DNA from: Gracilibacillus orientalis
Lineage (GTDB): Bacteria > Bacillota > Bacilli > Bacillales > Amphibacillaceae
Reading direction: 5' to 3'
Length of the DNA: 64,000 nucleotides
Assembly: GCF_900114645.1 (NCBI RefSeq)
Contig: NZ_FOTR01000005.1
Location: 1-64,000, forward strand
Shown: positions 9,407-17,066 of the stretch, piece by piece
Numbering within the stretch: the first letter of the stretch is position 1
Layout of the letters: every line of letters starts with the position of its first letter
Notes under the pieces: generated by a model
The model's database searches: none
Told to the model about the DNA's origin: nothing
What the model saw: only the letters and a program-made list of their open reading frames with translations
Translations under genes and position numbers: made by a program

Positions 9407-10275
9407 TGAAATTTTAGCAAATGTAAAGGAGAGTAAAAGATACAGGGTTTTATGGACAGACAGTAAAAATAGCTATACATATTTAATCGAAATAGATAAT
9501 AAAAAGGCTTTACCTTTTCTAAGAACGGTGGATGCAATAGCCGAAGATATATTACTGGGAGTATTAGTAAAAGAAAAGAATAGTACGAGGATAGTAAATG
9601 AAGAAGAGGTTAGTAAAAGAGCCTTAGAGTTGAGGAACACAGCATGGAAAACTATAAAAGATGCTGTGAATCAGGAACCGGAAATTTACATATCTGAAAC
9701 AAGAGGCAAAAATCATTGGTGGACTAATGGAAAAACACAATATAACAAAGGTTTCGCTTTATAGCTACCTAAGAAGATATTGGCAAAGAGGGAAAACACC
9801 GAATGCTTTAATTGCAGATTACAGTAATTCTGGTGGAAAGGGAAAACCAAAAGTAGCTAAGAAAAAAATGGGTGGGACTAGTAAATTTTCTGAATTCGAA
9901 TCAAAAGTAGTTGTAGACGAGAAAATTAAAAGGGTATTCAGAATTACGCTTAGGAAATATTATTTTAATCAAAATAAAAATAGCATTCCTTTTGCTCATA
10001 AAATGATGGTTCGAGAGTTTTTTTGCTAAGGATTTTTATTATGAGGACGGTCAAGAGAAGCTAATAATTAGTGATAATGTTGCAATACCAGGTACTTTCT
10101 GAATACAGAATATAACGATCGTCAAAAAAGGGCATCTAGAGTTGGCTTAAATAAATTTGAGAAACAATTTCGTGAAATTCTAGGTTCTTCAACTTATGAA
10201 ACATTTGGTCCGGGTACAAGATTTCAGATTGATGCAACGATAGCAGATGTTTATTTAGTTTCTGAATATATATAA
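9390..10275 (+). pseudogene. tnsB: Tn7-like TnsB transposase, frameshifted remnant
   Basis: Remnant of TnsB, the DDE transposase that binds Tn7 ends and joins 3' ends. Frame 1 (9390-9764) starts MKIYSNEILANVKESKRYRV and continues to RGKNHWWTNGKTQ. The reading then shifts to the frame of 9727-10029 (LYSYLRRYWQRGKTPNALI, KPKVAKKKMGG). After further shifts, the segment at about 10130-10275 encodes KFEKQFREILGSSTYETFGP and then RFQIDATIADVYLVSEYI, which includes the first catalytic Asp (QIDAT). It then stops; the rest of the DDE core and the C-terminal domain are missing. At least two frameshifts and a large 3' loss make it non-functional. The family assignment rests on these conserved blocks. 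Confidence 0.82.
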
Positions 10276-10278
10276 ATT

Positions 10279-10375
10279 TATTAATGAAAACTGGGGAAAT
10301 AGCTGGGATGAAATTAATCATGAGTGGAAATCGATAATTGAGAAATTAATTTTTAGCAGGATGAATAATAAATAA
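10279..10375 (+). pseudogene. unassigned tail of the Tn7-like remnant
   Basis: An open stretch after the tnsB remnant encodes NENWGNSWDEINHEWKSIIE and then ends at a TAA. It has no start codon of its own. It may be the 3' end of a later tns gene, for example a TniQ/TnsD-type gene, left by a deletion that joined it to tnsB. This is inference from position only. Confidence 0.35.
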
Positions 10376-10445
10376 AGCTTTAACAGGAATTAATAATTTC
10401 AGGAGAAAAGATATAAGTTATACCATATGTAAATAAATTTCATTG

Positions 10446-10474
10446 TTGACAAAATACCTGCCAGGGTATATTAT
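10446..10474 (+). promoter_or_regulatory. promoter with nested CstR-type operator
   Basis: TTGACA (10446-10451) and TATTAT (10469-10474) are spaced by 17 nt. The palindrome ATACCTGCCAGGGTAT (10454-10469) fills the spacer. This is the ATACCC-N4-GGGTAT form recognised by CsoR/CstR-type repressors, placed to block RNA polymerase. A CstR homologue is encoded at 15310-15570. Confidence 0.8.
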
Positions 10475-10562
10475 AGGGTTAGTCAGATGGACACCGGTTC
10501 TGTTCATCAAATGTAAATTTTTAAAAGAGGGTTGACACCCACTTTTTATTTTATCATTTTAT

Positions 10563-10578
10563 ATACCTGTAGGGGTAA
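10563..10578 (+). promoter_or_regulatory. second CstR-type operator
   Basis: ATACCTGTAGGGGTAA has the same half-sites as the operator at 10454. It lies about 45 nt before the first gene of the sulfur operon and 25 nt after a second TTGACA at 10532. Confidence 0.65.
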
Positions 10579-10622
10579 GGGTAATTTAGGTTAAAAAAAG
10601 CACACAAAATAGGAGGATTAAC

Positions 10623-11102
10623 ATGTCAGAAAAGAAAAAAACAACCATTGTTCTATTCAGTGGTGATTACGATAAAGCAATGGCAGCATATATTATTGCG
10701 AATGGTGCAGCTGCCTATGACCATGAAGTTACTATTTTTCATACGTTTTGGGGCTTAAATGCTCTAAGAAAAGATGAAAATATTGAAGTAAAAAAAGGTT
10801 TTGTGGAAAAAATGTTTGGCAAAATAATGCCAAGAGGTGTAGATAAAATGGGCCTTTCTAAGATGAATTTTGCGGGTGTCGGGCCTAAGATGATCAAAGA
10901 TGTCATGAAAGAGCATAACGTGATGAGTTTACCGAATTTAATTGAGATGTCTCAAGAACAAGATGTTAAGTTAGTTGCTTGCACGATGACAATGGATTTA
11001 TTAGGACTGCAAAAAGAAGAACTATTAGATGGTATTGATTATGCTGGGGTTGCAGCTTATCTTGGTGACGCAGAAGATGGAAATGTAAACTTGTTTATAT
11101 AA
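10623..11102 (+). CDS. DsrE/DsrF-like sulfur-carrier protein
   Basis: A 159-residue DsrE/DsrF/DrsH-like protein of the type that accompanies persulfide metabolism genes and probably relays sulfane sulfur. It has the start TTIVLFSGDYDKAMAAYIIA, the TIFHTFWGLNAL strand-helix unit and the conserved VACTMTMDLLG motif, whose Cys120 is the likely sulfur acceptor. AGGAGGA lies 7 nt before the ATG. It is the first gene after two CstR-type operators, so it is probably induced by sulfide or polysulfide. A shorter paralogue lies at 16651-17049. The precise acceptor partner is unknown. Confidence 0.85.
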   Translation: MSEKKKTTIVLFSGDYDKAMAAYIIANGAAAYDHEVTIFHTFWGLNALRKDENIEVKKGFVEKMFGKIMPRGVDKMGLSKMNFAGVGPKMIKDVMKEHNVMSLPNLIEMSQEQDVKLVACTMTMDLLGLQKEELLDGIDYAGVAAYLGDAEDGNVNLFI

Positions 11103-11142
11103 TAATGATGGATTTTTCCTTCATCAGTTGGAGGACGATAAA

Positions 11143-11505
11143 ATGGAATATTTAAATTATGTTATTTATGCGTTAATACTGTTTTTTATTGTAAAACGAT
11201 TTATTCCCGTTAAAGGAATCAAAAATATCTCAACAACGGAACTCAAAACAAAACTAAAAGATAAAAATAAGCAATTTGTTGATGTGCGAACACCAGCAGA
11301 ATTTAAAGGGAATAATATTAGAGGTTTTAAAAATATTCCACTTCATACCCTAGGGGAAAAAGCAACAAATGAACTTTCAACTGATAAAGAGGTAGTTGTA
11401 ATTTGTCAAAGTGGAATGAGAAGTCAAAAAGCATCAAAAAATCTAAAGAAATTAGGATTCACCAATGTAACAAACGTTAAAGGTGGCATGAATGCCTGGA
11501 GATAG
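11143..11505 (+). CDS. membrane-anchored rhodanese
   Basis: Single-domain rhodanese of 120 residues with an N-terminal membrane helix (YLNYVIYALILFFIVKRFI, residues 3-21). The catalytic domain then shows QFVDVRTPAEF, the active-site loop CQSGMRSQ (Cys88) and the closing GGMNAWR. It is expected to transfer sulfane sulfur at the inner face of the membrane. The frame is open from TTG 11128, but GGAGG at 11130-11134 sits inside that extension and serves ATG 11143. It lies 40 nt after the DsrE-like gene in the same operon. Confidence 0.87.
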   Translation: MEYLNYVIYALILFFIVKRFIPVKGIKNISTTELKTKLKDKNKQFVDVRTPAEFKGNNIRGFKNIPLHTLGEKATNELSTDKEVVVICQSGMRSQKASKNLKKLGFTNVTNVKGGMNAWR

Positions 11506-11555
11506 TCTGAGTGATAAGAATCCATGAAAATTTAAATAAGAAAGGAGATGTTATT

Positions 11556-11852
11556 ATGAAAAAAATTTCAACTAAAGAACTTCAAAATTTAATAGAAGAA
11601 AATAAAGACATAAATATTATTGATGTACGTGAGGTTGATGAAGTAACTCAAGAGAAGATCATAGGAGCAATAAACATTCCACTAGGTTTATTAGAATTTC
11701 GAATGCATGAATTAGATAAATCAAAGAAATATGTTATGGTTTGTCGTTCTGGTGGTAGAAGTGGTCGTGCCGTACAATTTCTAGAAAGCCAAGGGTTCAA
11801 CGTAATCAACATGACTGGCGGAATGCTGGCGTGGGAAGGCCAAACAGAATAA
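11556..11852 (+). CDS. single-domain cytoplasmic rhodanese
   Basis: A 98-residue sulfurtransferase with no membrane segment. It has ISTKELQNLIEENKDINIID, IGAINIPLGLL, the active-site loop CRSGGRSGRA with Cys63, and NMTGGMLAWEG at the end. The ORF is open from 11511, but AAAGGAG at 11541 places the start at ATG 11556. A closely similar but broken copy lies at 15741-16037 at the head of the second half of the cluster, suggesting block duplication. Confidence 0.88.
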   Translation: MKKISTKELQNLIEENKDINIIDVREVDEVTQEKIIGAINIPLGLLEFRMHELDKSKKYVMVCRSGGRSGRAVQFLESQGFNVINMTGGMLAWEGQTE

Positions 11853-11900
11853 AATTTTTTGATTACAAATATACTTGCACAGGTATTAGGAGGTTGTGTT

Positions 11901-12470
11901 ATGGATTTATTAAAAGCAAATGTGGTGTTGGATGCTACAGGTCTAGCTTGCCCGATTCCTATTGTTAAAACAAAAAAAGCAATGAAAGATGTAGAAGCAG
12001 GGCAAGTGATTGAAGTGCAAGCAACCGATAAAGGATCAAAAGCTGATATCGAGGCTTGGGCCAACAGTTCTGGACATCAATATTTAGGGACACAAGAGGA
12101 AGGTGACACTCTAAAACACTATTTAAGAAAAGCATCTGATGAAGAAACAATTGAAAAAAAACATCCAAATACTGCTACAAATGAAGAACTAGCATCAAAG
12201 TTATCTGAAAATATTGTGGTTCTTGATGTAAGGGAGTCAGCAGAACATGCCTTTAACCACATTCCAAGTGCAGTTTCGATTCCATTAGGGGAATTGGAAG
12301 ACCGTATAAACGAGTTAAACAAAGATGATGAAATCTATGTTGTATGCCGTACTGGAAGTAGAAGTGATTTAGCCGCACAAAAATTGGTGGAAATTGGTTT
12401 TAAGAATGTTGTTAATGTATTACCGGGGATGATTAAGTGGACTAGAGAAACAACAAAACTAGAAAACTAA
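11901..12470 (+). CDS. TusA-rhodanese fusion sulfurtransferase
   Basis: Two sulfur-transfer modules in one chain of 189 residues. The N-terminal TusA domain (about 8-78) has LDATGLACPIPIVKTKKAM with Cys17. The C-terminal rhodanese (about 92-185) has VVLDVRESAEHAFNHIPSA and the active loop CRTGSRSD with Cys149. The fusion would hand persulfide sulfur from one domain to the other, comparable to Staphylococcus aureus CstA, which also joins such domains. GGAGGTTGTGTT precedes ATG 11901; the upstream open extension from 11859 has no ribosome binding site. A paralogue with the same architecture is at 16050-16619. Confidence 0.87.
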   Translation: MDLLKANVVLDATGLACPIPIVKTKKAMKDVEAGQVIEVQATDKGSKADIEAWANSSGHQYLGTQEEGDTLKHYLRKASDEETIEKKHPNTATNEELASKLSENIVVLDVRESAEHAFNHIPSAVSIPLGELEDRINELNKDDEIYVVCRTGSRSDLAAQKLVEIGFKNVVNVLPGMIKWTRETTKLEN

Positions 12471-12482
12471 GGAGGTAATGTT

Positions 12483-12583
12483 CTGGCGAATATTACTGTA
12501 TATACAACAACACATTGCCCATGAAAGGTACGTGGGTTTTAGGTTTTGATCCAAACAGTATTATGGATGCTTTGAAGAATTAA
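12483..12583 (+). pseudogene. glutaredoxin-like gene with internal deletion
   Basis: After GGAGGTAATGTT the frame encodes ANITVYTTTHCP, the start of a glutaredoxin up to the first active-site Cys, then a stop. In another frame just after, TWVLGFDPNSIMDALKN resembles a glutaredoxin C terminus. About 45 residues are missing between them. It sits between the TusA-rhodanese and dioxygenase genes, where thiol redox proteins are common in such operons. Confidence 0.65.
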
Positions 12584-12605
12584 CTATATTTTTTTACAAC
12601 AAATA

Positions 12606-12621
12606 ATACCGTAGGGGGTAA
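12606..12621 (+). promoter_or_regulatory. CstR-like palindrome overlapping the dioxygenase ribosome binding site
   Basis: ATACCGTAGGGGGTAA has the half-site pattern of the other operators here, but its GGGGG half is also the ribosome binding site of the gene at 12627. It may be an internal operator or a chance match. Confidence 0.4.
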
Positions 12622-12626
12622 TTTAA

Positions 12627-13754
12627 ATGGCTGTAAACATGATGACAGCACATCAGGTGACACAAAAGGTTTTTAATAAAGAAGAATTATTTATTTTAGA
12701 TGTTCGTAATGAAGATGCATTTGAAGATTGGAAGATTGAAGGAGAATACTTTGAATACTTGAACATTCCTTATTTTGAACTTTTAGATGGAGTAGAAGAA
12801 ATTCTAGATAAGATTCCTTCTAATAAAGAAATCTTAGTAGTTTGTGCCAAAGAAGGCTCTTCTGTAATGGTAGCAGAAATGCTATCTGAAGCAGGATTAA
12901 CAGTGTCTTATTTACAAGGCGGTATGAAAGCTTGGAGTGAACACTTGGAACCTGTTAAAGTTGGAAATTTGAAAGACGGTGGAGAAATATATCAATTTGT
13001 TCGCATTGGTAAAGGTTGCCTTTCTTACATGGTTATTTCAAATGGGGAGGCGGCAATTATTGATACAACACGTATGACAGATATTTTTGTAAATTTTGCT
13101 ACAAGTAAAGGAGTAAAGATTACAAACGTGTTTGATACCCACCTTCATGCAGATCACATCTCAGGAGGAAGGAAAATTGCTGAACAAACAGGTGCAACAT
13201 ACTGGTTACCTCCTAAAGATGCACAAGAAGTAACCTTTGAATATGCAGCCTTAGAAGGTGGAAGTGTTGTAACAATTGGGAATACTGCAATTGATATTCA
13301 TGCCCTATATTCACCAGGACACACAATTGGTTCCACATCTTTTGTCGTAGATGAGAAATTCCTATTATCTGGTGATATATTATTCATAGATTCTATTGGA
13401 AGACCCGACCTAGCAGGGAAAGCTGAAGATTGGGTTGGAGACTTAAAAGAAAGTTTATATTCTCGTTACAGAGCATTATCAGAGGAACTAGTTGTTTTAC
13501 CAGCACACTTTATGATCATCGATGAATTAAATGAGGATGGAAGTGTAGCTGAAAAACTGGGTAAACTATTTGCAAAAAACCACGGTCTAAACATTGAAGA
13601 TGAAGCCGAATTTAGAAGATTAGTGACGGAAAACTTACCGCCACAACCGAATGCTTACCAGGAAATTCGTGAAATAAATAGGGGTAAAATTACACCTGAA
13701 GAAGAAAAACAAAGAGAAATGGAAATTGGACCAAACCGTTGCGCCGTACGTTAA
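12627..13754 (+). CDS. rhodanese-persulfide dioxygenase fusion (CstB-like), copy 1
   Basis: Oxidises persulfide or polysulfide sulfur to sulfite/thiosulfate-level products. In this 375-residue protein the N-terminal rhodanese (about 8-105, loop CAKEGSS with Cys73) precedes a metallo-beta-lactamase-type dioxygenase domain (about 115-350). The non-haem iron ligands of the second domain are visible as THLHADH (His172, His174, Asp176, His177), SPGHT (His232) and LSGD (Asp250). The conserved tail GPNRCAV ends the protein. S. aureus CstB uses the same two activities, with the domain order there reported as dioxygenase first. A paralogue with every motif conserved lies at 17067-18200. Confidence 0.9.
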   Translation: MAVNMMTAHQVTQKVFNKEELFILDVRNEDAFEDWKIEGEYFEYLNIPYFELLDGVEEILDKIPSNKEILVVCAKEGSSVMVAEMLSEAGLTVSYLQGGMKAWSEHLEPVKVGNLKDGGEIYQFVRIGKGCLSYMVISNGEAAIIDTTRMTDIFVNFATSKGVKITNVFDTHLHADHISGGRKIAEQTGATYWLPPKDAQEVTFEYAALEGGSVVTIGNTAIDIHALYSPGHTIGSTSFVVDEKFLLSGDILFIDSIGRPDLAGKAEDWVGDLKESLYSRYRALSEELVVLPAHFMIIDELNEDGSVAEKLGKLFAKNHGLNIEDEAEFRRLVTENLPPQPNAYQEIREINRGKITPEEEKQREMEIGPNRCAVR

Positions 13755-13804
13755 TAGTTAATTTCGCAATTATGAAGGAAAAAATCATTTAGGAGGAAGA
13801 TAAA

Positions 13805-14032
13805 ATGGACGTATCAAAAGTATTAGACGCAAAAGGGTTAGCATGCCCAATGCCAATCGTAAGAACAAAGAAGGCAATGAATGAATTAGAAACTGGCGAG
13901 ATCTTGGAAATTCAAGCAACAGATAAAGGTGCAAAAAGTGATCTTGCAGCATGGGCAAAATCTGGAGGCCATGAGCTATTAAAAGATACAGAAGAAAATG
14001 ATGTATTAAAGTTTTGGATTAAGAAAAGTTAA
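13805..14032 (+). CDS. TusA-family sulfur carrier, copy 1
   Basis: A small carrier of 75 residues with the family signature LDAKGLACPMPIVRTKKAM (Cys17 as the persulfide-bearing residue) and a C-terminal DVLKFWIKK strand. AGGAGGAAG lies before the ATG. It is nearly identical to the gene at 18216-18443; both directly follow a rhodanese-dioxygenase gene, so the pair was probably duplicated together. It likely passes sulfane sulfur between the rhodaneses and the dioxygenase. Confidence 0.92.
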   Translation: MDVSKVLDAKGLACPMPIVRTKKAMNELETGEILEIQATDKGAKSDLAAWAKSGGHELLKDTEENDVLKFWIKKS

Positions 14033-14035
14033 ATA

Positions 14036-14066
14036 AAAGGGGACCATGAACAATGGTTCCCTTTAC
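14036..14066 (+). terminator. intra-operon hairpin before the TauE gene
   Basis: The stem AAGGGGACCAT / ATGGTTCCCTTT closes a GAACA loop. The tail is only weakly T-rich, so partial termination or mRNA stabilisation is more likely than a full stop. Confidence 0.55.
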
Positions 14067-14083
14067 TTAGGGGGGAGGAAAAA

Positions 14084-14860
14084 ATGGACTTTGCTTTTAT
14101 CATTACGATATTCTTAATTGGTTTTGTCGGATCTTATGTATCAGGAATGCTCGGTATTGGTGGTTCCATTATTAAATATCCAATGCTGTTATATATTCCA
14201 CCATTATTTGGTGTGACAGCATTGACAGCGCATGAAGTATCAGGAATTAGTGCTGTTCAAGTATTGTTTGCAACTATTGGAGGCGTATGGGCTTATCGAA
14301 AAGGTGGCTATTTAAATAAAAAGCTTATTGCTTATATGGGTATTAGTATTCTTATAGGTAGTTTTATTGGTGCATACGGCTCTAGTTTATTATCTGAGGG
14401 TGGAATAAACCTAACCTATGGGATATTAGCATTAATCGCTGCTATTATGATGTTTGTTCCTAAAAAAGGAATTGATGATATACCATTAGATCAAGTTGAA
14501 TTCAACAAATGGTTGGCAGCCTCCCTTGCTTTAATAGTTGGTATCGGAGCGGGAATTGTTGGGGCAGCGGGCGCGTTTTTATTAGTTCCGATTATGCTTG
14601 TAGTTCTTAATGTTCCTACACGTATGACGATTGCTTCATCTTTAGCGATTACTTTTATCTCATCAATTGGTGCAACAGTAGGAAAAATCACAACAGGACA
14701 GGTCGACTACTTTCCAGCAGCAATTATGATCATCGCTAGTTTAATTGCTTCGCCACTAGGTGCAAATACTGGTAAGAAAGTAAATACGAAGGTGTTACAA
14801 GTTATATTATCATTACTAATAGCTGGAACGGCTATTAAGATATGGATGGATATAATTTAA
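14084..14860 (+). CDS. TauE/SafE-family sulfite exporter
   Basis: Predicted membrane exporter for sulfite or related sulfur oxyanions. The 258-residue hydrophobic protein has about eight membrane helices. It opens with a typical TauE/SafE helix ending [20 protein letters not shown], and the second half repeats the pattern in [20 protein letters not shown]. Such exporters accompany CstR-regulated persulfide dioxygenases (tauE in the S. aureus cst locus) and would remove the sulfite made by the dioxygenase. GGGGGGAGG lies before the ATG. It is the last clear gene of the first half-cluster. Confidence 0.9.
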   Translation: MDFAFIITIFLIGFVGSYVSGMLGIGGSIIKYPMLLYIPPLFGVTALTAHEVSGISAVQVLFATIGGVWAYRKGGYLNKKLIAYMGISILIGSFIGAYGSSLLSEGGINLTYGILALIAAIMMFVPKKGIDDIPLDQVEFNKWLAASLALIVGIGAGIVGAAGAFLLVPIMLVVLNVPTRMTIASSLAITFISSIGATVGKITTGQVDYFPAAIMIIASLIASPLGANTGKKVNTKVLQVILSLLIAGTAIKIWMDII

Positions 14861-14893
14861 AATGGATTCAAAAGGGAAGGAGGAAATTAATTA

Positions 14894-14992
14894 ATGGATG
14901 AATATAGTTTCCAGTATTTAAAAAGTGATGTTAAAATTAATCATATTCATACATTGTTGGGTGACGGACAATTTAAAGTATTTCATGTGTAA
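14894..14992 (+). CDS. possible small protein, 32 residues
   Basis: A short ORF starting MDEYSFQYLKSDVKINHIHT with a good AAGGAGG 10 nt upstream. No family recognised. It may be a real small protein of the sulfur operon or the 5' end of a gene lost by deletion, since the sequence after its stop is not conserved in any obvious way. Confidence 0.35.
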   Translation: MDEYSFQYLKSDVKINHIHTLLGDGQFKVFHV

Positions 14993-15009
14993 CTAGTAGA
15001 AGCTGCTAG

Positions 15010-15120
15010 TTGGAAGAACTTGATTTGTCGTTTCTACTCCTTGGATTATTTGTTATAATTATTGCAGTTGTATTTGGTATTTACTTTTCTAAATACCTGG
15101 AGGAGTATATAATAACGTGA
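15010..15120 (+). CDS. possible single-span membrane peptide
   Basis: A TTG-started frame of 36 residues consists mainly of one hydrophobic helix (LLLGLFVIIIAVVFGIYFS) followed by KYLEEYIIT. No good ribosome binding site is seen. It may be a small membrane peptide or a scrap of a membrane-protein gene. The remainder of 14993-15309 shows no other coding signal. Confidence 0.25.
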   Translation: MEELDLSFLLLGLFVIIIAVVFGIYFSKYLEEYIIT

Positions 15121-15309
15121 GATTAGGATAATAGGGGGACAATCAATGGGTCTCTTCTATTTGAAAACGACATTATGTTGATCTTTCAATAGATAAAAAA
15201 TAATGGCTTAAGACCAAATTGAAGCAACTTAGTATGAGGTTTTTAAAGAAAATAGGATTTCATATAGCTCTCTATTGTTGCCCTAGTATAATGAAGGAGG
15301 ACTACTATT

Positions 15310-15570
15310 GTGGAGTACAATGATCAAATGAAAAATAGAATGAAAAGAATTGAAGGACAAGTTAGAGGTTTGATGAAAATGATGGAAGAGCAAAAAGATT
15401 GTAGAGATGTAGTAACACAGATGTCTGCTGTAAGAAGTGCTTTAGATCGTACAGCAGCTTTAATTGTTAGTACAAACCTTGAACAGTGTATTCGTGACGA
15501 AAAACAAGCTGGTGGAAGCTCAGAAGACTTAATAAAAGAAGCGGTAAATTTACTTGTGAAGAGTAGATAA
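15310..15570 (+). CDS. cstR: persulfide-sensing repressor CstR
   Basis: CsoR-family tetrameric repressor of 86 residues, of the persulfide-responsive CstR class. Cys31 (QKDCRDVV) and Cys60 (NLEQCIRD) match the two reactive cysteines of S. aureus CstR. The histidine used for copper binding in CsoR (normally in HLxxC) is Asn here, which argues against a copper sensor. GTG start with GAAGGAGGA 9 nt before it. It lies between the two halves of the sulfur cluster, and several ATACC-type palindromes nearby are its probable operators. Sulfane sulfur would link Cys31 and Cys60 and release DNA. Confidence 0.92.
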   Translation: MEYNDQMKNRMKRIEGQVRGLMKMMEEQKDCRDVVTQMSAVRSALDRTAALIVSTNLEQCIRDEKQAGGSSEDLIKEAVNLLVKSR

Positions 15571-15596
15571 ATTGACTATTAAATATTTTTTATTAT

Positions 15597-15637
15597 AAAA
15601 GAGGTCCAATCTAAATATAATTAGGTGACCTTTTTTA
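15597..15637 (+). terminator. terminator after cstR
   Basis: An interrupted stem (AGGTC with GACCT and CTAA with TTAG) is followed by TTTTTT, 28 nt after the cstR stop. Confidence 0.6.
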
Positions 15638-15683
15638 AACAGAAAAATAATACCCATGCATGTATATTTTTTTAGTTTTAATA

Positions 15684-15699
15684 ATACCCTTGGTGGTAT
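15684..15699 (+). promoter_or_regulatory. CstR-type operator of the second half-cluster
   Basis: ATACCCTTGGTGGTAT is a near-perfect palindrome with the same half-sites as the operators at 10454 and 10563. It is 41 nt before the broken rhodanese gene that opens the second half-cluster. Confidence 0.75.
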
Positions 15700-15740
15700 G
15701 TTTTTGTTAATAATATAAATTCAATAGGGGGAAAATAGCG

Positions 15741-16037
15741 ATGAAAGCTATATCAGCAAAAGAATTAGCTGTGAAAGTTAAAGCAGGAGAAAAATTGAGA
15801 TTATTGATGTTCGGAAAGATGCGGAAGTGCACAAGGTAAAATTCCTGGTGCTAAATATATACCTTTAGGTGAACTTCCAGAGCGTTTAAATGAAATTGAT
15901 AAAAATGAACATCATTATATGGTGTGTCGCTCAAGAGTTAGAAGTGGTAAGCATGTGCTTTCTTAAAGAATGAAGGTTATGACGTTACGAATATGGAAGG
16001 CGGCATGTTGAGCTAGAAACATAAAGTTGAGAAATAA
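15741..16037 (+). pseudogene. broken single-domain rhodanese
   Basis: Starts MKAISAKELAVKVKAGEK after a GGGGGA ribosome binding site, then loses frame. Later blocks in other frames are recognisably rhodanese: GKIPGAKYIPLGELPERLNE, the active-site loop MVCRSRVRSG, NEGYDVTNMEGGML and a final KHKVEK. Frame changes occur near 15800 and 15950, and a TAG replaces the expected Trp codon close to the end. It resembles the intact gene at 11556-11852 and stands in the matching position before a TusA-rhodanese gene. Confidence 0.8.
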
Positions 16038-16049
16038 GGAGGAATATTG

Positions 16050-16619
16050 GTGAGCATTACAGCGAATGAAGTGTTAGATGCAAAAGGCTTAGCCTGTCCA
16101 ATGCCTATTGTTAAAACAAAAAAAGCAATTACAAATTTAGAAGCAGGTCAGGTCATGGAAGTTCAAGCAACAGATAAAGGATCAACTGCTGACATCAAAG
16201 CGTGGGCAGAAAGTACAGGGCATCAATATCTTGGAACAGTAGAAGACGGTGATGTATTGAAACACTATTTACGAAAAGCTAGCGAAGAGGAGACAAAAGG
16301 TGAGACCAAACATGAGGATGTGCTAGATATTGAGGAGCTTCACAACAAAGTAGAAGGGGAAGAAGCTATTTCTGTTCTTGATGTTCGTGAGCCTGCTGAA
16401 TATGCCTTTGGTCATATCCCTGGCGCAGTGAATATACCCCTAAGTGAATTAGAAGAACGTTTTGAAGAGATTAACAAAGAACAAGATATACATGTTATTT
16501 GCCGAACAGGTAGTAGAAGTGACTTAGCTGCACAAAAGCTTACGGAAAAAGGTTTTCAGAGTGTGAAAAATGTAGTGCCAGGCATGACAAATTGGGAAGG
16601 CCCAACTGAAGGCAATTAA
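16050..16619 (+). CDS. TusA-rhodanese fusion sulfurtransferase, copy 2
   Basis: Paralogue of 11901-12470 with the same two modules. The N-terminal TusA domain has LDAKGLACPMPIVKTKKAI and VMEVQATDKGSTADIKAWAE. The C-terminal rhodanese has ISVLDVREPAEYAFGHIPGA and the active loop CRTGSRSDLAAQ. AAGGAGG at 16036-16042 is 7 nt from GTG 16050; the adjacent TTG 16047 is a less likely start. It is the first intact gene after the operator at 15684. Retention of both copies suggests high sulfur-transfer demand or slightly different partners. Confidence 0.87.
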   Translation: MSITANEVLDAKGLACPMPIVKTKKAITNLEAGQVMEVQATDKGSTADIKAWAESTGHQYLGTVEDGDVLKHYLRKASEEETKGETKHEDVLDIEELHNKVEGEEAISVLDVREPAEYAFGHIPGAVNIPLSELEERFEEINKEQDIHVICRTGSRSDLAAQKLTEKGFQSVKNVVPGMTNWEGPTEGN

Positions 16620-16650
16620 TAAGAACACAACAATATAGGAGGAATAATAA

Positions 16651-17049
16651 ATGGCTAATACAAAAGTTGCAATCATAGCTGCAAACGGAGGACGTTTTGA
16701 TGCTTATAAAGTATTTAACGTAGCACTTGCAGCTGCGGCATCTGATGCAGAAGTAGGTATTTTCTTTACCTTTGAGGGATTGAATTTAATTCATAAGGAG
16801 GCACATAAAAACCTCCCGCTTCCAGAAGGAAAAGAACACTTCCAAGAGGGATTTGAACGTGAGAATGTTCCGGCAATTGAAGAAATGGTGTCAATGGCGC
16901 AAGAAATGGGGATTAAATTAATCGCATGCCAAATGACAATGGACGTTATGAGTTTAGATAAAGAGGTATTTGTTGAAGGAGTTGAAGTAGGTGGCGCTGC
17001 TACCTTTATTGAATATGCGAAAGATGCAAACACGTCATTAACATTTTAA
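16651..17049 (+). CDS. DsrE-like sulfur-relay protein, copy 2
   Basis: A compact DsrE/DsrF-type protein of 132 residues. It starts [20 protein letters not shown], has the strand-loop [17 protein letters not shown], and carries the conserved [11 protein letters not shown] with Cys93 in the position of the sulfur-accepting cysteine. TAGGAGGAATAA precedes the ATG. It is shorter than the paralogue at 10623 because it lacks part of the mid-protein insert. It sits between the TusA-rhodanese and dioxygenase genes. Confidence 0.86.
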   Translation: MANTKVAIIAANGGRFDAYKVFNVALAAAASDAEVGIFFTFEGLNLIHKEAHKNLPLPEGKEHFQEGFERENVPAIEEMVSMAQEMGIKLIACQMTMDVMSLDKEVFVEGVEVGGAATFIEYAKDANTSLTF

Positions 17050-17066
17050 ATAAAGGAGGAAATAAA

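Noticed and set aside
15310-15570. Copper-sensing CsoR
   Set aside because: The conserved copper-binding His is Asn and the neighbourhood is persulfide metabolism, so CstR fits better.
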